Shown here one piece after another: positions 10,030 to 19,931 of a stretch of DNA of 64,000 bases; position 1 is the stretch's first letter; the number at the start of each line of letters is the position of its first letter. The notes beneath the pieces were generated by a model. That model was not told where the DNA came from. It did not search any database and saw only the letters and a program-made list of their open reading frames with translations. Made by a program: the position numbers and the translations under genes. Source of the stretch: Francisella adeliensis (GTDB taxonomy: Bacteria; Pseudomonadota; Gammaproteobacteria; Francisellales; Francisellaceae); assembly GCF_003290445.1 (NCBI RefSeq), contig NZ_CP021781.1, positions 1,426,001-1,490,000 of the forward strand, written 5' to 3'.

Positions 10030-10464
10030 TTATTGCTTTGTTAAATAATCAGTAACATAGTTATCTTTTGCATTTATAAAATCATGGATACCACCAACCC
10101 AATCGCTTGTAGATTCTTGGATATAACTAGGATCTAAATTCATATTTTTCGTTTGACTAACTAAACGATTAATAAAATTTAACTCCCGATATACTACATT
10201 GAGTTCTTGAGAGTATTTTGATCCCATATTTACCCTTATTAGACTATCTGCCTTTCTATATGACTCCTTAGCTTGAATATAGCAATCCTCTATAATAATT
10301 GCCATTTTTTCTGGATAGCCTTCGAACTTTAATATTTGCTCTAAAGAGTCACAAGCTTGATCTAATAGACTGATTATCTCTATTTTTACATTATTTTTAT
10401 GTTTCTTCGATAGAAAAAACTTATCTAATCGAAGAGATAGTTTAGCTGATAATTTAAGTAACAT
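10030..10464 (-). CDS. hypothetical helical protein
   Basis: A 144-residue, probably all-helical protein with a basic N-terminus and two long amphipathic helices (roughly residues 25-50 and 55-105). There is a weak resemblance to four-helix-bundle proteins of the Avd/S23 type, but no diversity-generating retroelement or intervening rRNA sequence is nearby, so I do not assign it. It lies 64 bases after ardA on the same strand and probably belongs to the mobile element's accessory genes. Confidence 0.5.
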   Translation of the reverse strand: MLLKLSAKLSLRLDKFFLSKKHKNNVKIEIISLLDQACDSLEQILKFEGYPEKMAIIIEDCYIQAKESYRKADSLIRVNMGSKYSQELNVVYRELNFINRLVSQTKNMNLDPSYIQESTSDWVGGIHDFINAKDNYVTDYLTKQ

Positions 10465-10528
10465 TCCAAATGGTTTTTAGTTGTTATTTATTGCTTGATA
10501 ATAAACTAAAAAAAAAGAGAAATAAAAT

Positions 10529-11035
10529 TTAAAAGAAAACAGCAATTTGATTATTAACTTCAAAAGTGTTGATTTCGCCTGATAGCTCAATATCACGAGC
10601 TAGAGATTCAAAGTCGATATAGTATTGTAAATGTTGTGGTACAGTTGAAATATCAGTAGTTTCTTCTGCATAGTCTACAATTGAGTCATAGTAGCCAATG
10701 AAACGATCATTGAGCATCTCTATAGTTTCATCAATATTATTTGTGTATTTATAAGCTTCTATAAAAAGCTCGCCATGTTCTACTATGCTTTCAGCTACTT
10801 GAGAAATAGTCTCTAAGCTTTCATACTCTGACAATCTCAAGTCATCAAAATCATCATAGTCATGTATAGCCCATTCTTCTGCATCAGCCATTGGTGAACC
10901 AGCTAAAATCTCTGAGATTTCTTCTTCTAAAACAGTAGCACCTTGGTTTGCGTCAATCCATTTACCGTATAAGATACCATTGTTATAGCTTGCTAGACAT
11001 GCGATATAAATTTTAGGCTCGTAGTTGTTAGTCAT
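10529..11035 (-). CDS. ardA: antirestriction protein ArdA
   Basis: A 168-residue, strongly acidic protein matching ArdA, a DNA mimic that blocks Type I restriction enzymes and so protects an incoming plasmid or element. It begins MTNNYEPKIYIACLASYNNG, continues with GKWIDA and many Asp/Glu residues, and ends with the family-typical hydrophobic stretch. The ATG at 11033-11035 is chosen because AAGGAAGAT lies eight bases before it; an upstream in-frame ATG would add an implausible 38 residues. A perfect 16-bp inverted repeat lies 56 bases upstream. Its presence marks this region as a mobile element able to move between cells. Confidence 0.9.
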   Translation of the reverse strand: MTNNYEPKIYIACLASYNNGILYGKWIDANQGATVLEEEISEILAGSPMADAEEWAIHDYDDFDDLRLSEYESLETISQVAESIVEHGELFIEAYKYTNNIDETIEMLNDRFIGYYDSIVDYAEETTDISTVPQHLQYYIDFESLARDIELSGEINTFEVNNQIAVFF

Positions 11036-11090
11036 TTTATCTTCCTTTTGTTTTACTGTTACAACAACTTGAAGGACGCCAATTACAAAA

Positions 11091-11138
11091 CATATTAAAT
11101 CAAGGTGGAACTCACAGGCAAAACCTTGATTTAATATG
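11091..11138. repeat. 16-bp perfect inverted repeat upstream of ardA
   Basis: Arms at 11091-11106 (CATATTAAATCAAGGT) and 11123-11138 are perfect reverse complements with a 16-base spacer. The repeat lies in the ardA leader or promoter region. It could be an operator, a terminator for upstream reading, or a single-strand promoter hairpin of the kind known for some conjugative ardA genes. Confidence 0.75.
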
Positions 11139-11579
11139 GTTATTGGCAAACTGTTTTGGTGTAATCAGTTGCAAAAGGTATCAAAGATAAAATATCAACG
11201 AAGAGATTATTTTAGTCATCGCATTAGCAAGGCTAGGCAATGGTTATCTAGGTATTTATGGATTAGCAAAGATAGATGTTTTTAGAAGTTAGAAAGATTG
11301 GTTTAGTGGTTACTATGGTTGATCGATTGGGCTATTTTATGCGTTGTTTTTGGTAGGGTTAGTTAGAGTATGAAAGTGGGTATTTCTGTTACTGAAATTA
11401 TAGTGTTGGTGGAGCTTTAGAGGCTTATGACAAATAGTATTGGTGGTAGAGATGTGAATGTTTTATGGTCTTATAATTAACTTGACTAGGAGAAATCAGG
11501 TATTTTATGCAATGCAAGGTAGCGTTTACAGTCACTTAAACCATGTAAATAGCTTTATAGTTACATGATAATATTTTAG
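11139..11579. other. non-coding stretch between ardA leader and the Avs-like gene
   Basis: About 440 bases with no convincing gene on either strand. The composition is richer in G on the plus strand than neighbouring regions (many TAG, GTT and GGT runs), and stop codons interrupt all frames. It may contain an origin of transfer or the ardA regulatory region, but I see no clear structure besides the inverted repeat at its left edge. Confidence 0.4.
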
Positions 11580-14500
11580 TTATATTTTATTAACTTCTAG
11601 CATTCCTATAGAATTTTCATCAAAATAAGCACATCCTGTTATACTCATGTGTAGATACTGATGATTAGACAAACGTACTAGCTTCTCTCCAACTAATGTC
11701 CAAACTAGACTTAAGTCATATTCATCTAAAAAGTCTATTAGAATATCTTTTTTAATAAGTAAACAACCTGCTGAATCATCATATATACTAGTATCAAAGC
11801 AAATAATATTATCATTTTGATCTAAAAATATACCTTCTTCTTTTGAGCTATATTTAAGCTTAAGTCTATCAAATAAAATTTTAGATGGTTTTAAAAAGCT
11901 TAAAGGTGTTTCATCTTTTGAGTAATCATGTTCATCCTCCCAATAATATTTTTCTGTAGATAATGCAATTCCTTCAAAACACTCTCCATCTGAATAATTA
12001 CTTACACTTAACCAAACTTTATCTTCCTCAAAATACTTATATGCGTCTGACCAGTAACTCTCTCGATTAAACATCTGATACCAATTATTCTCTGAAGGCA
12101 TCCAATCATTCCAAAAATTTTGTTTTTTAGCCCAGCTTATATACTTAGGTTTATTTTTCTTTTCTATAAAATAACCTCTAAGTTGATACCAGAGCTCTTT
12201 ACTTTCAATATCACCTTTTTTATAACCCTTTGCTAATGGCTCATCCCATACAGGAAATGTAGAAAAAGCAATCCATGACTGATTATGATTATCTTTTATT
12301 TCAATACAGTCATTAAATTTTGGCAAGTCCTTTATACAATTAATCCACTCATTGCTATCAATATTCCAAGAAATTTTTACTTTTGGAATCCACCAACCAT
12401 TCTCCTTTTTTGTAGTTTTATTTCTTTTGATTATTAATGTCGGATCAATATTTCTCACGTTCGGCTCAAAACTACCCTTATATGGTAATTTTTTTTTATC
12501 TCTTGCCCAATATGAATCAAACATTTTAAAGTTATCTGAAACTCTAGCCAACAGATCGTAGAATGCTATCCACTGATACTTTTTACCAATACGTTCTATA
12601 ATATGATCATATCTACTATACGATCTTTGCCTCTTATTAATATTATTTATTCGAGACTCGCATACATCAAATAATTTTGCATCATATCCATATTCTTCAA
12701 ATATTTTTTTACACGCAAAATTACTTAATAATTGCTCATGCTCTCTACACTCAAAACTTGATAAGGCACTACCTAAGATATATCTGCCAAAATCTCCATA
12801 ACCTCCCTTATTGTCATGCCCATACTCTGTCAGCATAGATGAAATTATTCTACTATGATGATAATTCACATCTTTTTCTCTATAAGCTTCTATTTCTTGC
12901 TCAGTCGGAAGATCTTTAATTTCTGGTAACGAGCTCTTGTAAGGAGGATTAACTTTCTCAAATTCAATATCTAAATCAACATTTAAATAAGTAATATAAT
13001 CAATAGTATTTTTTGCATAGTCTCTAAGTAAAATATGCGGATAAACCTCATCCTTATTAAAAATTACATTATAAATATATTCACCTAATTCATTTAAAGA
13101 ATCACTTGTTTCAACTCTAATAACTACCCCATAAGCAACGGCGAATAGTCGTTCATATATATACGGTTCATTTATATCTTCAAACTTCTGTAACAAGTAT
13201 ATAAGCACATTCACTCTGTTTTGTAAGATAGAAATCATTGCTTTGGTAGTATAATCTCTAAGCTTTCTATTTGACGATATTAAAAACCAAGATAATGTTG
13301 TTACAGTTAATAAAATTGATTCATCACAGATATGATTTTTATCATCATTTGACCAAGCCCAATCAATTAATCTTGAAATAGAATTAACATCATTACCTAA
13401 ATAAATTCTGTTAATTATAGAACTCAAGAATATATCTCTATCTCTCATAGAAAAACTAGATAGATAATCAAATAGAAAATCTCCATTTAAAGGATGATTA
13501 GGATTTGAAGCCAAAGAAAATAATGTGTCGTATATTTTTTCACTAAAGTATTCATTACCTATATTTTTTATTAATCTATCTTTTGTTTTATAAGTTATAG
13601 TACTATTTTCTCTCCATAATAAACTATCTAAGAAACTCTCTACAATTAAGTTATTTTGATTAACTATATCAATAAGCTCTATGGAAGATTTTTCTGGCAA
13701 TTGTATGCTCAATGCATCTATCAAACCTCGATTATAATTAATATTTTCATCATTAAAATAATCACTTAAAGGCTCTTTTTCAAATGATTCTGTAAGATTA
13801 CTAATATCCAAATAGTTATCTAAAAGATATTTTGCTTTTAAATGATCTTCAAAACGCTCATATGCGAAATAAATACCTTCTTCAAACTTTTTTGTATCAT
13901 AATTATAAAATGGATTTTTTGTTAACAAACCCTCTATTATCAAATCATCTAAAAAATCATTATTTACGCCATATTTAGAAGTGACTTCTCGAATAATAGT
14001 TTCTAAAGCTTCATCATAATATATTGCTTGATTTTTAATTATCATTGAAATTAATACATCAATAACTTTTTGAACAGTTTTCAGACTTTTTATATTTGAA
14101 TATTTTTTTGATAGTTTATCTTCAATCCCTTCTATAAAAAAATTAATAATATTAGTAATTCCTTCATATCCTTGAGGGATATAACTTAAGCCTTTTTTGT
14201 TTAAACCGTCACAAAAAAGTTTTAAAAAGAGAGGGTTAGAAAACTCAGGATTAAGCAATGGTATAGATGGTTGTAGTATGTTATAGTTTTGAAAAAATCT
14301 CTTTGATGCATTATACTCAACACCTTCAAAGCCAGAGTGAGTTATAGAAATTGCTAAATTTCTTTCAAATACTTCTTGGGGAACAACCAAATCAAAATAA
14401 GAAGTCCTAACACTTAATACCAAACCAAGCCATTCATATCTTTTAATTGTTTTTATAAATCCAATTAAAAAGTCTTTCCAAAAATTACGTCCTTTACCTT

Positions 14501-15797
14501 CATTTATAGCATCAATAAATATTATTAATCGCTTATTTTGTGATTCTCCCTTTGCATTTAAAGCTCCTAAGAATTTTTCTTTACTGGTATTTAACCCAAG
14601 TAAACTGAATATTTGGCTCCAAGGATCTTTATCTTCTCGAAAGTGTTGCCCTAGTAGAAAAATAGAATTAAAACCATCTTCTAACCGCTGGCTTATTACA
14701 TCAGCTAAAAGATGAGACTTTCCAATTCCAGCATCTCCTTTTAAGATCATAAATGGCGTATTTATAAGCCTAAAAGCATTTGAATCAAGCAAATCTATGA
14801 ATTCATATAATACTGATAAAAATTTAGCCAAAGTTCGTATACTATTATCATAACTTGTTGGCTGACGATAACCATCAAAAGTCTCAAGTTTTTTATCCTC
14901 TATTTCTTTCTCATTTAATTTACGTAAAGTCTCATCTAATTTAAACACATCATCTTTAATACTTTCTAGTAATAAATTAATCTCTAGAAAATCAATTTTT
15001 GAAACTCCATCAAAAATCATAGAGTTATATAAAAGCTCTAGTTCTAATATTTTTTTACCTAAAGAATCTGAAAATGATTCGAGATTTTCTTCATTTATAG
15101 ATAAATCTTTGTAAGAAACAATCATCTCATGATAAAGCTTATCAACCTTATTTCTAAAGCTTTGATTTAAACTTAATACGTCAAAATTCTCAACTACATC
15201 AAGCTCTACATTTATCTCTGGGGTATATCTCTTTCCTAAATCAGAAATTGCTAACTCATTTTGGTCTTTAAGCCATTCATCTGATAAATCAAGTTCATTA
15301 AAGAAAAAACTCTTTAAACCATCATTTTCTTTTTTAGATAATCTTTCTATTAATTCAGAGCTACCCCAATATATGAAGCTAATATCTCGATCATACTCAT
15401 CTTTGGCATACTTACTCCATTTTTTAGTTTTTTCATTCCATTTATCCATGAAAGATTTTTGGTTATTAATTCTTGGATCTGCTCTATCAATAGGAATGGC
15501 AACATAGTATGTGATAATCTTAGGACGCTTTTCTAAGGCTGTTTTAAATGATTTTTCTATTTGTGTCCATTGAGTCTCTTGAGGAGTAGAAAGAAACCAT
15601 TTTGCTTGAAACCCTATTTCACCCCCATCCTCTAATATAATATAGCACTCAACCCCTGCATCAGGGTTACCTATTTTTTTATAGTCCTTTTTATTTTGAA
15701 AAGCTTCTCTTTTTGCTATCTGACAAACTAGCTCCTCAAAAGCATCATTTTGAGAATTGTTTAAGCTTATAATATTGTGCCAACTAAAGCTATTCAT
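11580..15797 (-). CDS. Avs-like STAND NTPase with N-terminal PD-(D/E)xK-like nuclease domain
   Basis: A 1405-residue protein with the architecture of the antiviral STAND (Avs/AVAST) family, in which the C-terminus senses a phage protein and activates the N-terminal effector. Residues 1-170 look like an Mrr-type restriction nuclease: E21-E22 in the first helix, then D46 of NPDAGVE, then the Q64-A-K66 triad in IGFQAKWF. A Walker A motif GDAGIGKSH lies near residue 355 and a Walker B IIFIDAINEG near residue 425. The sequence FAYERFEDHLKAKYLL near residue 649 is the conserved helical motif I associate with this family. The rest is a long helical sensor region. It most resembles the nuclease-STAND (Avs4-like) type, an assignment made by motif only. 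It lies between mobilization genes and ardA as cargo. Confidence 0.8.
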   Translation of the reverse strand: MNSFSWHNIISLNNSQNDAFEELVCQIAKREAFQNKKDYKKIGNPDAGVECYIILEDGGEIGFQAKWFLSTPQETQWTQIEKSFKTALEKRPKIITYYVAIPIDRADPRINNQKSFMDKWNEKTKKWSKYAKDEYDRDISFIYWGSSELIERLSKKENDGLKSFFFNELDLSDEWLKDQNELAISDLGKRYTPEINVELDVVENFDVLSLNQSFRNKVDKLYHEMIVSYKDLSINEENLESFSDSLGKKILELELLYNSMIFDGVSKIDFLEINLLLESIKDDVFKLDETLRKLNEKEIEDKKLETFDGYRQPTSYDNSIRTLAKFLSVLYEFIDLLDSNAFRLINTPFMILKGDAGIGKSHLLADVISQRLEDGFNSIFLLGQHFREDKDPWSQIFSLLGLNTSKEKFLGALNAKGESQNKRLIIFIDAINEGKGRNFWKDFLIGFIKTIKRYEWLGLVLSVRTSYFDLVVPQEVFERNLAISITHSGFEGVEYNASKRFFQNYNILQPSIPLLNPEFSNPLFLKLFCDGLNKKGLSYIPQGYEGITNIINFFIEGIEDKLSKKYSNIKSLKTVQKVIDVLISMIIKNQAIYYDEALETIIREVTSKYGVNNDFLDDLIIEGLLTKNPFYNYDTKKFEEGIYFAYERFEDHLKAKYLLDNYLDISNLTESFEKEPLSDYFNDENINYNRGLIDALSIQLPEKSSIELIDIVNQNNLIVESFLDSLLWRENSTITYKTKDRLIKNIGNEYFSEKIYDTLFSLASNPNHPLNGDFLFDYLSSFSMRDRDIFLSSIINRIYLGNDVNSISRLIDWAWSNDDKNHICDESILLTVTTLSWFLISSNRKLRDYTTKAMISILQNRVNVLIYLLQKFEDINEPYIYERLFAVAYGVVIRVETSDSLNELGEYIYNVIFNKDEVYPHILLRDYAKNTIDYITYLNVDLDIEFEKVNPPYKSSLPEIKDLPTEQEIEAYREKDVNYHHSRIISSMLTEYGHDNKGGYGDFGRYILGSALSSFECREHEQLLSNFACKKIFEEYGYDAKLFDVCESRINNINKRQRSYSRYDHIIERIGKKYQWIAFYDLLARVSDNFKMFDSYWARDKKKLPYKGSFEPNVRNIDPTLIIKRNKTTKKENGWWIPKVKISWNIDSNEWINCIKDLPKFNDCIEIKDNHNQSWIAFSTFPVWDEPLAKGYKKGDIESKELWYQLRGYFIEKKNKPKYISWAKKQNFWNDWMPSENNWYQMFNRESYWSDAYKYFEEDKVWLSVSNYSDGECFEGIALSTEKYYWEDEHDYSKDETPLSFLKPSKILFDRLKLKYSSKEEGIFLDQNDNIICFDTSIYDDSAGCLLIKKDILIDFLDEYDLSLVWTLVGEKLVRLSNHQYLHMSITGCAYFDENSIGMLEVNKI

Positions 15798-15874
15798 ACA
15801 TGTATTAATAAAAAAATCTTAATACTTTATTTTATCAGATAACAATTTTGTGTTCATTATTAAGTTTATAACCA

Positions 15875-16597
15875 TTAGATAGCTCCAAACTCAAACCACT
15901 TCCAAACATCATCAGTTAGATTGAATTGTCGTTTTTGCCCATTGGTCGAAACTGTTACAGACTTAATGGATTTCATAGCTTTTTCAACCATTTGAGCTTT
16001 AGCTTGATCTGGCATTATATATCTAACTCTAGTTATCTGATTAGCTTTTATCATCTTTAGATATTGCACAATTATCTGCTGATAGCGATATTTGCTCTTT
16101 ATCGTTCTTTCAGCTTCTATAGCTATTTTTTGATTATCTTGAGTGATAATAACAGCATCAGGTCGTTTAGTATTTCTGCCACCAAACCACTCATCAGTTA
16201 GCCATCTACCACTAATAAATTCATGGTTTTGTTTGATTGCTTGCAAGTGTACTTGTTGACATAAAAACTTATGCAGTAGTTGAGAATGCTTGAGTTTACT
16301 TAACTCAAAACCACGCCTATCAGTAAAGCCAACTTCGCCCATACCTTGTGATGTTATACCGATTATTTTATAAGTTTTATTCGGCTCTTCTACACTAGGT
16401 AGATTAACCTCTTTAGCAAAGCCTAGTTTTTCTAGTCTTTTGATAAAACCTCCAATACCTTGTGATGAAGTAATTCCTGTGACTTCTCGTAAGATTTGTC
16501 TATTGGTATAAACTTCATCAGCTAAAAAGTCTAAAGCTAGTTTAATTCGCTTATTACCTTGCTCAATAAGGTCTTTTCTACCTCTAGTCTCAATCAT
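15875..16597 (-). CDS. MobC/replication-relaxation-like protein
   Basis: A 240-residue protein with an N-terminal winged-helix-like region (TNRQILREVTGITSSQGIGG, residues 32-51) and a C-terminal domain with PDAVI...IAIEAERTIKS near residues 140-165, which resembles a degenerate nuclease-like fold. This arrangement is seen in the replication-relaxation/MobC family of plasmid and integrative-element mobilization proteins. Its start overlaps the coupling-protein stop by four bases, so they are co-translated. A relaxase was not found in the window and may lie elsewhere on the element. Confidence 0.65.
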   Translation of the reverse strand: MIETRGRKDLIEQGNKRIKLALDFLADEVYTNRQILREVTGITSSQGIGGFIKRLEKLGFAKEVNLPSVEEPNKTYKIIGITSQGMGEVGFTDRRGFELSKLKHSQLLHKFLCQQVHLQAIKQNHEFISGRWLTDEWFGGRNTKRPDAVIITQDNQKIAIEAERTIKSKYRYQQIIVQYLKMIKANQITRVRYIMPDQAKAQMVEKAMKSIKSVTVSTNGQKRQFNLTDDVWKWFEFGAI

Positions 16598-18594
16598 AAA
16601 GCCCCCATAATATCACTATCATCATTAGCTGACTCTTTCTCTTCATGGTAAGCTGGTGCTTCTAGTAGAGTCGGTAATTGAGTATCTTTAGGATATTTAA
16701 GTACTTCTGTTTGTACTAATCTTGGCAAACCTTGACCAACAAACACGCCTACTTTTGCAGGTAGATTAGCTAGCATAGTCGGACTAAATACATTAGTCTT
16801 CTGTGATGTTTGCACTGTTTCCATTACTTGATCAATTTCCTGCATAGCCTCATTTCTTTTGATGTGATTTCGTTCGACTTTGATTATCTTTTCACCTGTC
16901 ATTTTACTAGCTTTTTCAGATAGCTCTTCATGCGGTTGCTGATAGATAAGTTTTAGAGAATTATTCTTAACAGTAGTGATAACAGCTGATCCTTTAACAT
17001 CTGTATCAATCCCATCTAAACTTTCAAAGCTAGTCATATTCATCAACATAGTACAGCCTTTTTTACGCACTTGCTCAATAGCTGATTTGACGCTTTTATT
17101 TACAAACTCTGCAAATTCATCGACAAATAAAAATACATGTTTAGCATTCTTTAAATCTCTTGATTTTATTATTTGTAAAATCCTTATAAAGAATGCCTTA
17201 CATAGATAAGTTATTTCATCATCTGCTGACATTTCAGGACAAGAAATGTATATCACATCACCATTTTGAATAGCTTGTGCTATAGATATACTTTCTTCTA
17301 CCTTAAACATTGAAATGCTAGCAAACTCGGCAAATTCTTGGACAAATTGTGGTAAATTACCATTATCGTCTTTAAGATAATCTTCTCCGTATTTTTCAAA
17401 TACTTTTTTATGTAGATCATACATACATTTAACACCACCAACTTCTTTCTCATAAAGCCCTCTAGCTCTTCTTGAGAATTGAGCATAATAGTTACCATCT
17501 GAGTTTTTAATCTTCAATGCTGGAAATAATAGGTTGGTTAATTCCTTAAACTCATAAGCATTACAATCTTGTAGAATGTTTATTTGCGGTGTATCGTAAT
17601 TTTTAAAATTTATCCAATGAAACTTTTTACCCATTTTTTCAGCATTATTCTTAAGGTTTTTCATCATGTGCTCATCTTCGTTTGGATCAAAAGCTATTAC
17701 AGGATAGTTTTTAAGTATCATCTGCACCAAAAAGCTTTGAGAAAATACACCTTTACCAGAACCACTTGCACCCACAATTGCAATATGAGGCAATTCTTTA
17801 TTTACAATCTTATTATCATTGATGTAAACAGGCTTTTTATTCTCAATATCTTTTGCTATAAAAGTAAAAGAATCTTTGAAATAGAAAGATGGTTCAAATG
17901 TCTTCATTTTGCTCAATCTATAGCCTAATTCTTCTAGCTCATCTTCAGAGCTTTTTAGACCTTCTGATTTTTTGTTAAAGTTAGCCTTATCAGACATATA
18001 TTCAGAAAAGAAAGGTTCAATTTTTCTTGGATATATTGTCTTTGATAGAACTAGCTGAGTAATACTCAATAAAGCCAGTGTAATGTAAAAAACCACAATA
18101 TTCGCCCATAGGTAGTCACTAAGTAGATCATAGCTTTTAGCATAAGGGTATGAGTTAGTTATAGCAGATAATCTATCGAATGGGCTACCATACAGATGTA
18201 TGAAGCTAAAAGCCTTTATCAAATATACTGCTATCGCCCAACCTACACCCATTAGAAAAATTGATGATATAGCTATAAAGACTACCATTAGTAAGTATTT
18301 CATCATCTGAATACTAAATATCACCTCATGCTTTTTAAGCATCGTAAACCCAACATAATAAGAAAGGCTCAAAATTGGCAAAACTAGTATCAACCTAAAA
18401 TGCCAACCTCCATCTTCCTTAAACCCCGAGTAATTCACTAATTTTGATATGGTAGTAAACAAACCATTCAAGCCATCTGAGTTGTACGAAAAAATTAAAG
18501 CCAAAGCTGTAATTATAGGTATACCAATTAGCATAAACGGTACGATTGCTATAGTTGTATTATTTTGTTTTATATTCTTATTTGTGTTTTTCAT
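16594..18594 (-). CDS. VirD4/TraG-like coupling ATPase
   Basis: A 666-residue membrane ATPase. Four hydrophobic segments lie in about residues 17-195. A Walker A motif IVGASGSGKGVF is near residue 275 and a Walker B motif VFLFVDEFAEF near residue 490. This is the layout of Type IV coupling proteins, which bring DNA with its relaxase to a conjugative channel. No other conjugation-channel genes are visible, so the element is probably mobilizable rather than self-transmissible. It starts two bases after a 92-residue gene and overlaps the MobC-like gene by four bases. Confidence 0.85.
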   Translation of the reverse strand: MKNTNKNIKQNNTTIAIVPFMLIGIPIITALALIFSYNSDGLNGLFTTISKLVNYSGFKEDGGWHFRLILVLPILSLSYYVGFTMLKKHEVIFSIQMMKYLLMVVFIAISSIFLMGVGWAIAVYLIKAFSFIHLYGSPFDRLSAITNSYPYAKSYDLLSDYLWANIVVFYITLALLSITQLVLSKTIYPRKIEPFFSEYMSDKANFNKKSEGLKSSEDELEELGYRLSKMKTFEPSFYFKDSFTFIAKDIENKKPVYINDNKIVNKELPHIAIVGASGSGKGVFSQSFLVQMILKNYPVIAFDPNEDEHMMKNLKNNAEKMGKKFHWINFKNYDTPQINILQDCNAYEFKELTNLLFPALKIKNSDGNYYAQFSRRARGLYEKEVGGVKCMYDLHKKVFEKYGEDYLKDDNGNLPQFVQEFAEFASISMFKVEESISIAQAIQNGDVIYISCPEMSADDEITYLCKAFFIRILQIIKSRDLKNAKHVFLFVDEFAEFVNKSVKSAIEQVRKKGCTMLMNMTSFESLDGIDTDVKGSAVITTVKNNSLKLIYQQPHEELSEKASKMTGEKIIKVERNHIKRNEAMQEIDQVMETVQTSQKTNVFSPTMLANLPAKVGVFVGQGLPRLVQTEVLKYPKDTQLPTLLEAPAYHEEKESANDDSDIMGAL

Positions 18595-18596
18595 TT

Positions 18597-18875
18597 CTAG
18601 TTTCTTTCCTTGAATTTATACTCTAATACTTCAGCAACTGTTGCCATTCTAGTGTTATTGCTAGAGACATTTGTGAGACTTCCAAGTTCAAAAAGCCTAT
18701 CTATAGATGTAGTTGTCTTGTAATTCAAGACCAAAGCTATCTGCTTAGGTGTCAAGGGTAGCTCCATAATTGAGTTGACTCGACTGTCATAAGCTTTGAG
18801 TTTTTCTTCGTAGGTTGCTAAAAATGGCTCAATGATGTTAGTTACTTGTTCTGTTAGTAGTTTTTCGAGACTCAT
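18597..18875 (-). CDS. small hypothetical protein of the mobile element
   Basis: A 92-residue protein, mostly helical, with a possible helix-turn-helix-like stretch LTPKQIALVLNYKTTTSIDR around residues 41-60, so it may bind DNA. It overlaps the replisome organizer gene by four bases upstream and ends two bases before the coupling ATPase gene. This tight packing indicates one transcript. A role as an accessory replication or mobilization protein is inferred from position only. Confidence 0.6.
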   Translation of the reverse strand: MSLEKLLTEQVTNIIEPFLATYEEKLKAYDSRVNSIMELPLTPKQIALVLNYKTTTSIDRLFELGSLTNVSSNNTRMATVAEVLEYKFKERN

Positions 18876-19609
18876 ACTCCTCCTCCATTGCTCATATTTT
18901 GCAAAACCCCATTAAGGTAATGGAAAGGCTTAGTTTTAATTTTATTTGCCTTGAAGGCGTTATGCGTCGATAAGATGGCTTTCTCTATATCCTCTATAGA
19001 ATATTTAATTAAAATTTGAGTTGCCTGATTACTACTTAAACTTAACGAATGTAAATGATTCTTGATAGCTTCTAATTCATCGGAGTCAGAAATTGAAGAG
19101 AATGAATATTTTTTCTTTGATTTATCATCATTTTCGAGTTGTGTCTGTGTTTCTGTTTCTTTCTTTTTTTCTATTTGTTTTTCTTGTTCTGTCTCTGTCG
19201 TTACTAATTTGTTACTTCCAGTTACAACTGAGTTACATTGTAACGCTTTCTTCTTTTCCCTATGTCTTCTAACCCTCGATGCTGACTCGCTTTCAGAGCC
19301 TGTTAGCTCTTTTGTTTCAATCATCCATATATCTTGATTTTCGGCTATTTCTGCCAATTGATTTTTCACTAAGAAATTCAAAGTCACTTGAATGTTTTGA
19401 GCATCTTCATCAAGATCATAAGATAATTGTTCGACAATATTCTCCTCAGTTTCGGCATATAATATTTTGTCCACATTTTCTAAACTATTAAGCAATAGCT
19501 TAAGATAAATAATTACATAAGTATCGCCACCTGCAATATTTCTCAATTTTTTTATCTCTCGTTGAGAGAAAAAATTATTCTTGAGCTTCAGCCAATAATA
19601 TTTTTTCAT
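18872..19609 (-). CDS. phage replisome organizer-like replication protein
   Basis: A 245-residue protein whose first 100 residues (YYWLKLKNNFFSQREIKKLR, then GGDTYVIIYLKLLLNSLEN) match the N-terminal domain of phage replisome organizer proteins, which bind an origin and load helicase. The middle (about 110-160) is a charged Lys/Glu/Gln/Thr-rich linker, and the C-terminal part is helical, as in DnaD-like proteins. It is the first gene of the tight cluster and lies nearest the tRNA-Val. A 14-bp palindrome and a 10-bp inverted repeat lie upstream and could be an origin or operator. Confidence 0.8.
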   Translation of the reverse strand: MKKYYWLKLKNNFFSQREIKKLRNIAGGDTYVIIYLKLLLNSLENVDKILYAETEENIVEQLSYDLDEDAQNIQVTLNFLVKNQLAEIAENQDIWMIETKELTGSESESASRVRRHREKKKALQCNSVVTGSNKLVTTETEQEKQIEKKKETETQTQLENDDKSKKKYSFSSISDSDELEAIKNHLHSLSLSSNQATQILIKYSIEDIEKAILSTHNAFKANKIKTKPFHYLNGVLQNMSNGGGV

Positions 19610-19644
19610 TTTTAATTTGTCCTTTTAGTTGAATTTTTAAGTTC

Positions 19645-19658
19645 AACTCTCGAGAGTT
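19645..19658. promoter_or_regulatory. 14-bp perfect palindrome upstream of the replication gene
   Basis: The sequence AACTCTCGAGAGTT is a perfect palindrome, 36 bases upstream of the replisome organizer start. The shape and position fit a dimeric repressor operator or an origin-binding site. No regulator gene for it is visible in the window. Confidence 0.45.
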
Positions 19659-19715
19659 ATTTGGTTTACTTTTTGCATGCATGGGTATTATGTTTCATGC
19701 TCAACAAAAAATCTG

Positions 19716-19741
19716 TGACAAGTTTTTTCAGAAACTTGTCA
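19716..19741. repeat. 10-bp inverted repeat between replication gene and tRNA-Val
   Basis: Arms TGACAAGTTT (19716-19725) and AAACTTGTCA (19732-19741) are perfect complements around a 6-base loop. No T-run follows on either strand, so a terminator is unlikely. A protein-binding site, origin or transfer-origin hairpin is more likely. The rest of 19610-19999 is AT-rich and holds no gene. Confidence 0.5.
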
Positions 19742-19931
19742 TAGACAAAATTCAAAATATGTGATATGAAATTTAATGTATTAAGATGTCGTTCGAACTC
19801 GAACTAATGAAATAGGTATAGGAGATAAAGTGCTGAACTCAACAGGAATTGTTAGTTATAAGCATTACGATGCTAAAATAACTGATTAAGAGAGTAAATA
19901 ACTGAGATTTTTAAAAAATTTTACGGATAAC

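Noticed and set aside
10030-10464. Avd-like protein of a diversity-generating retroelement.
   Set aside because: No reverse transcriptase or template/variable repeats are present; the similarity is only general helix pattern.
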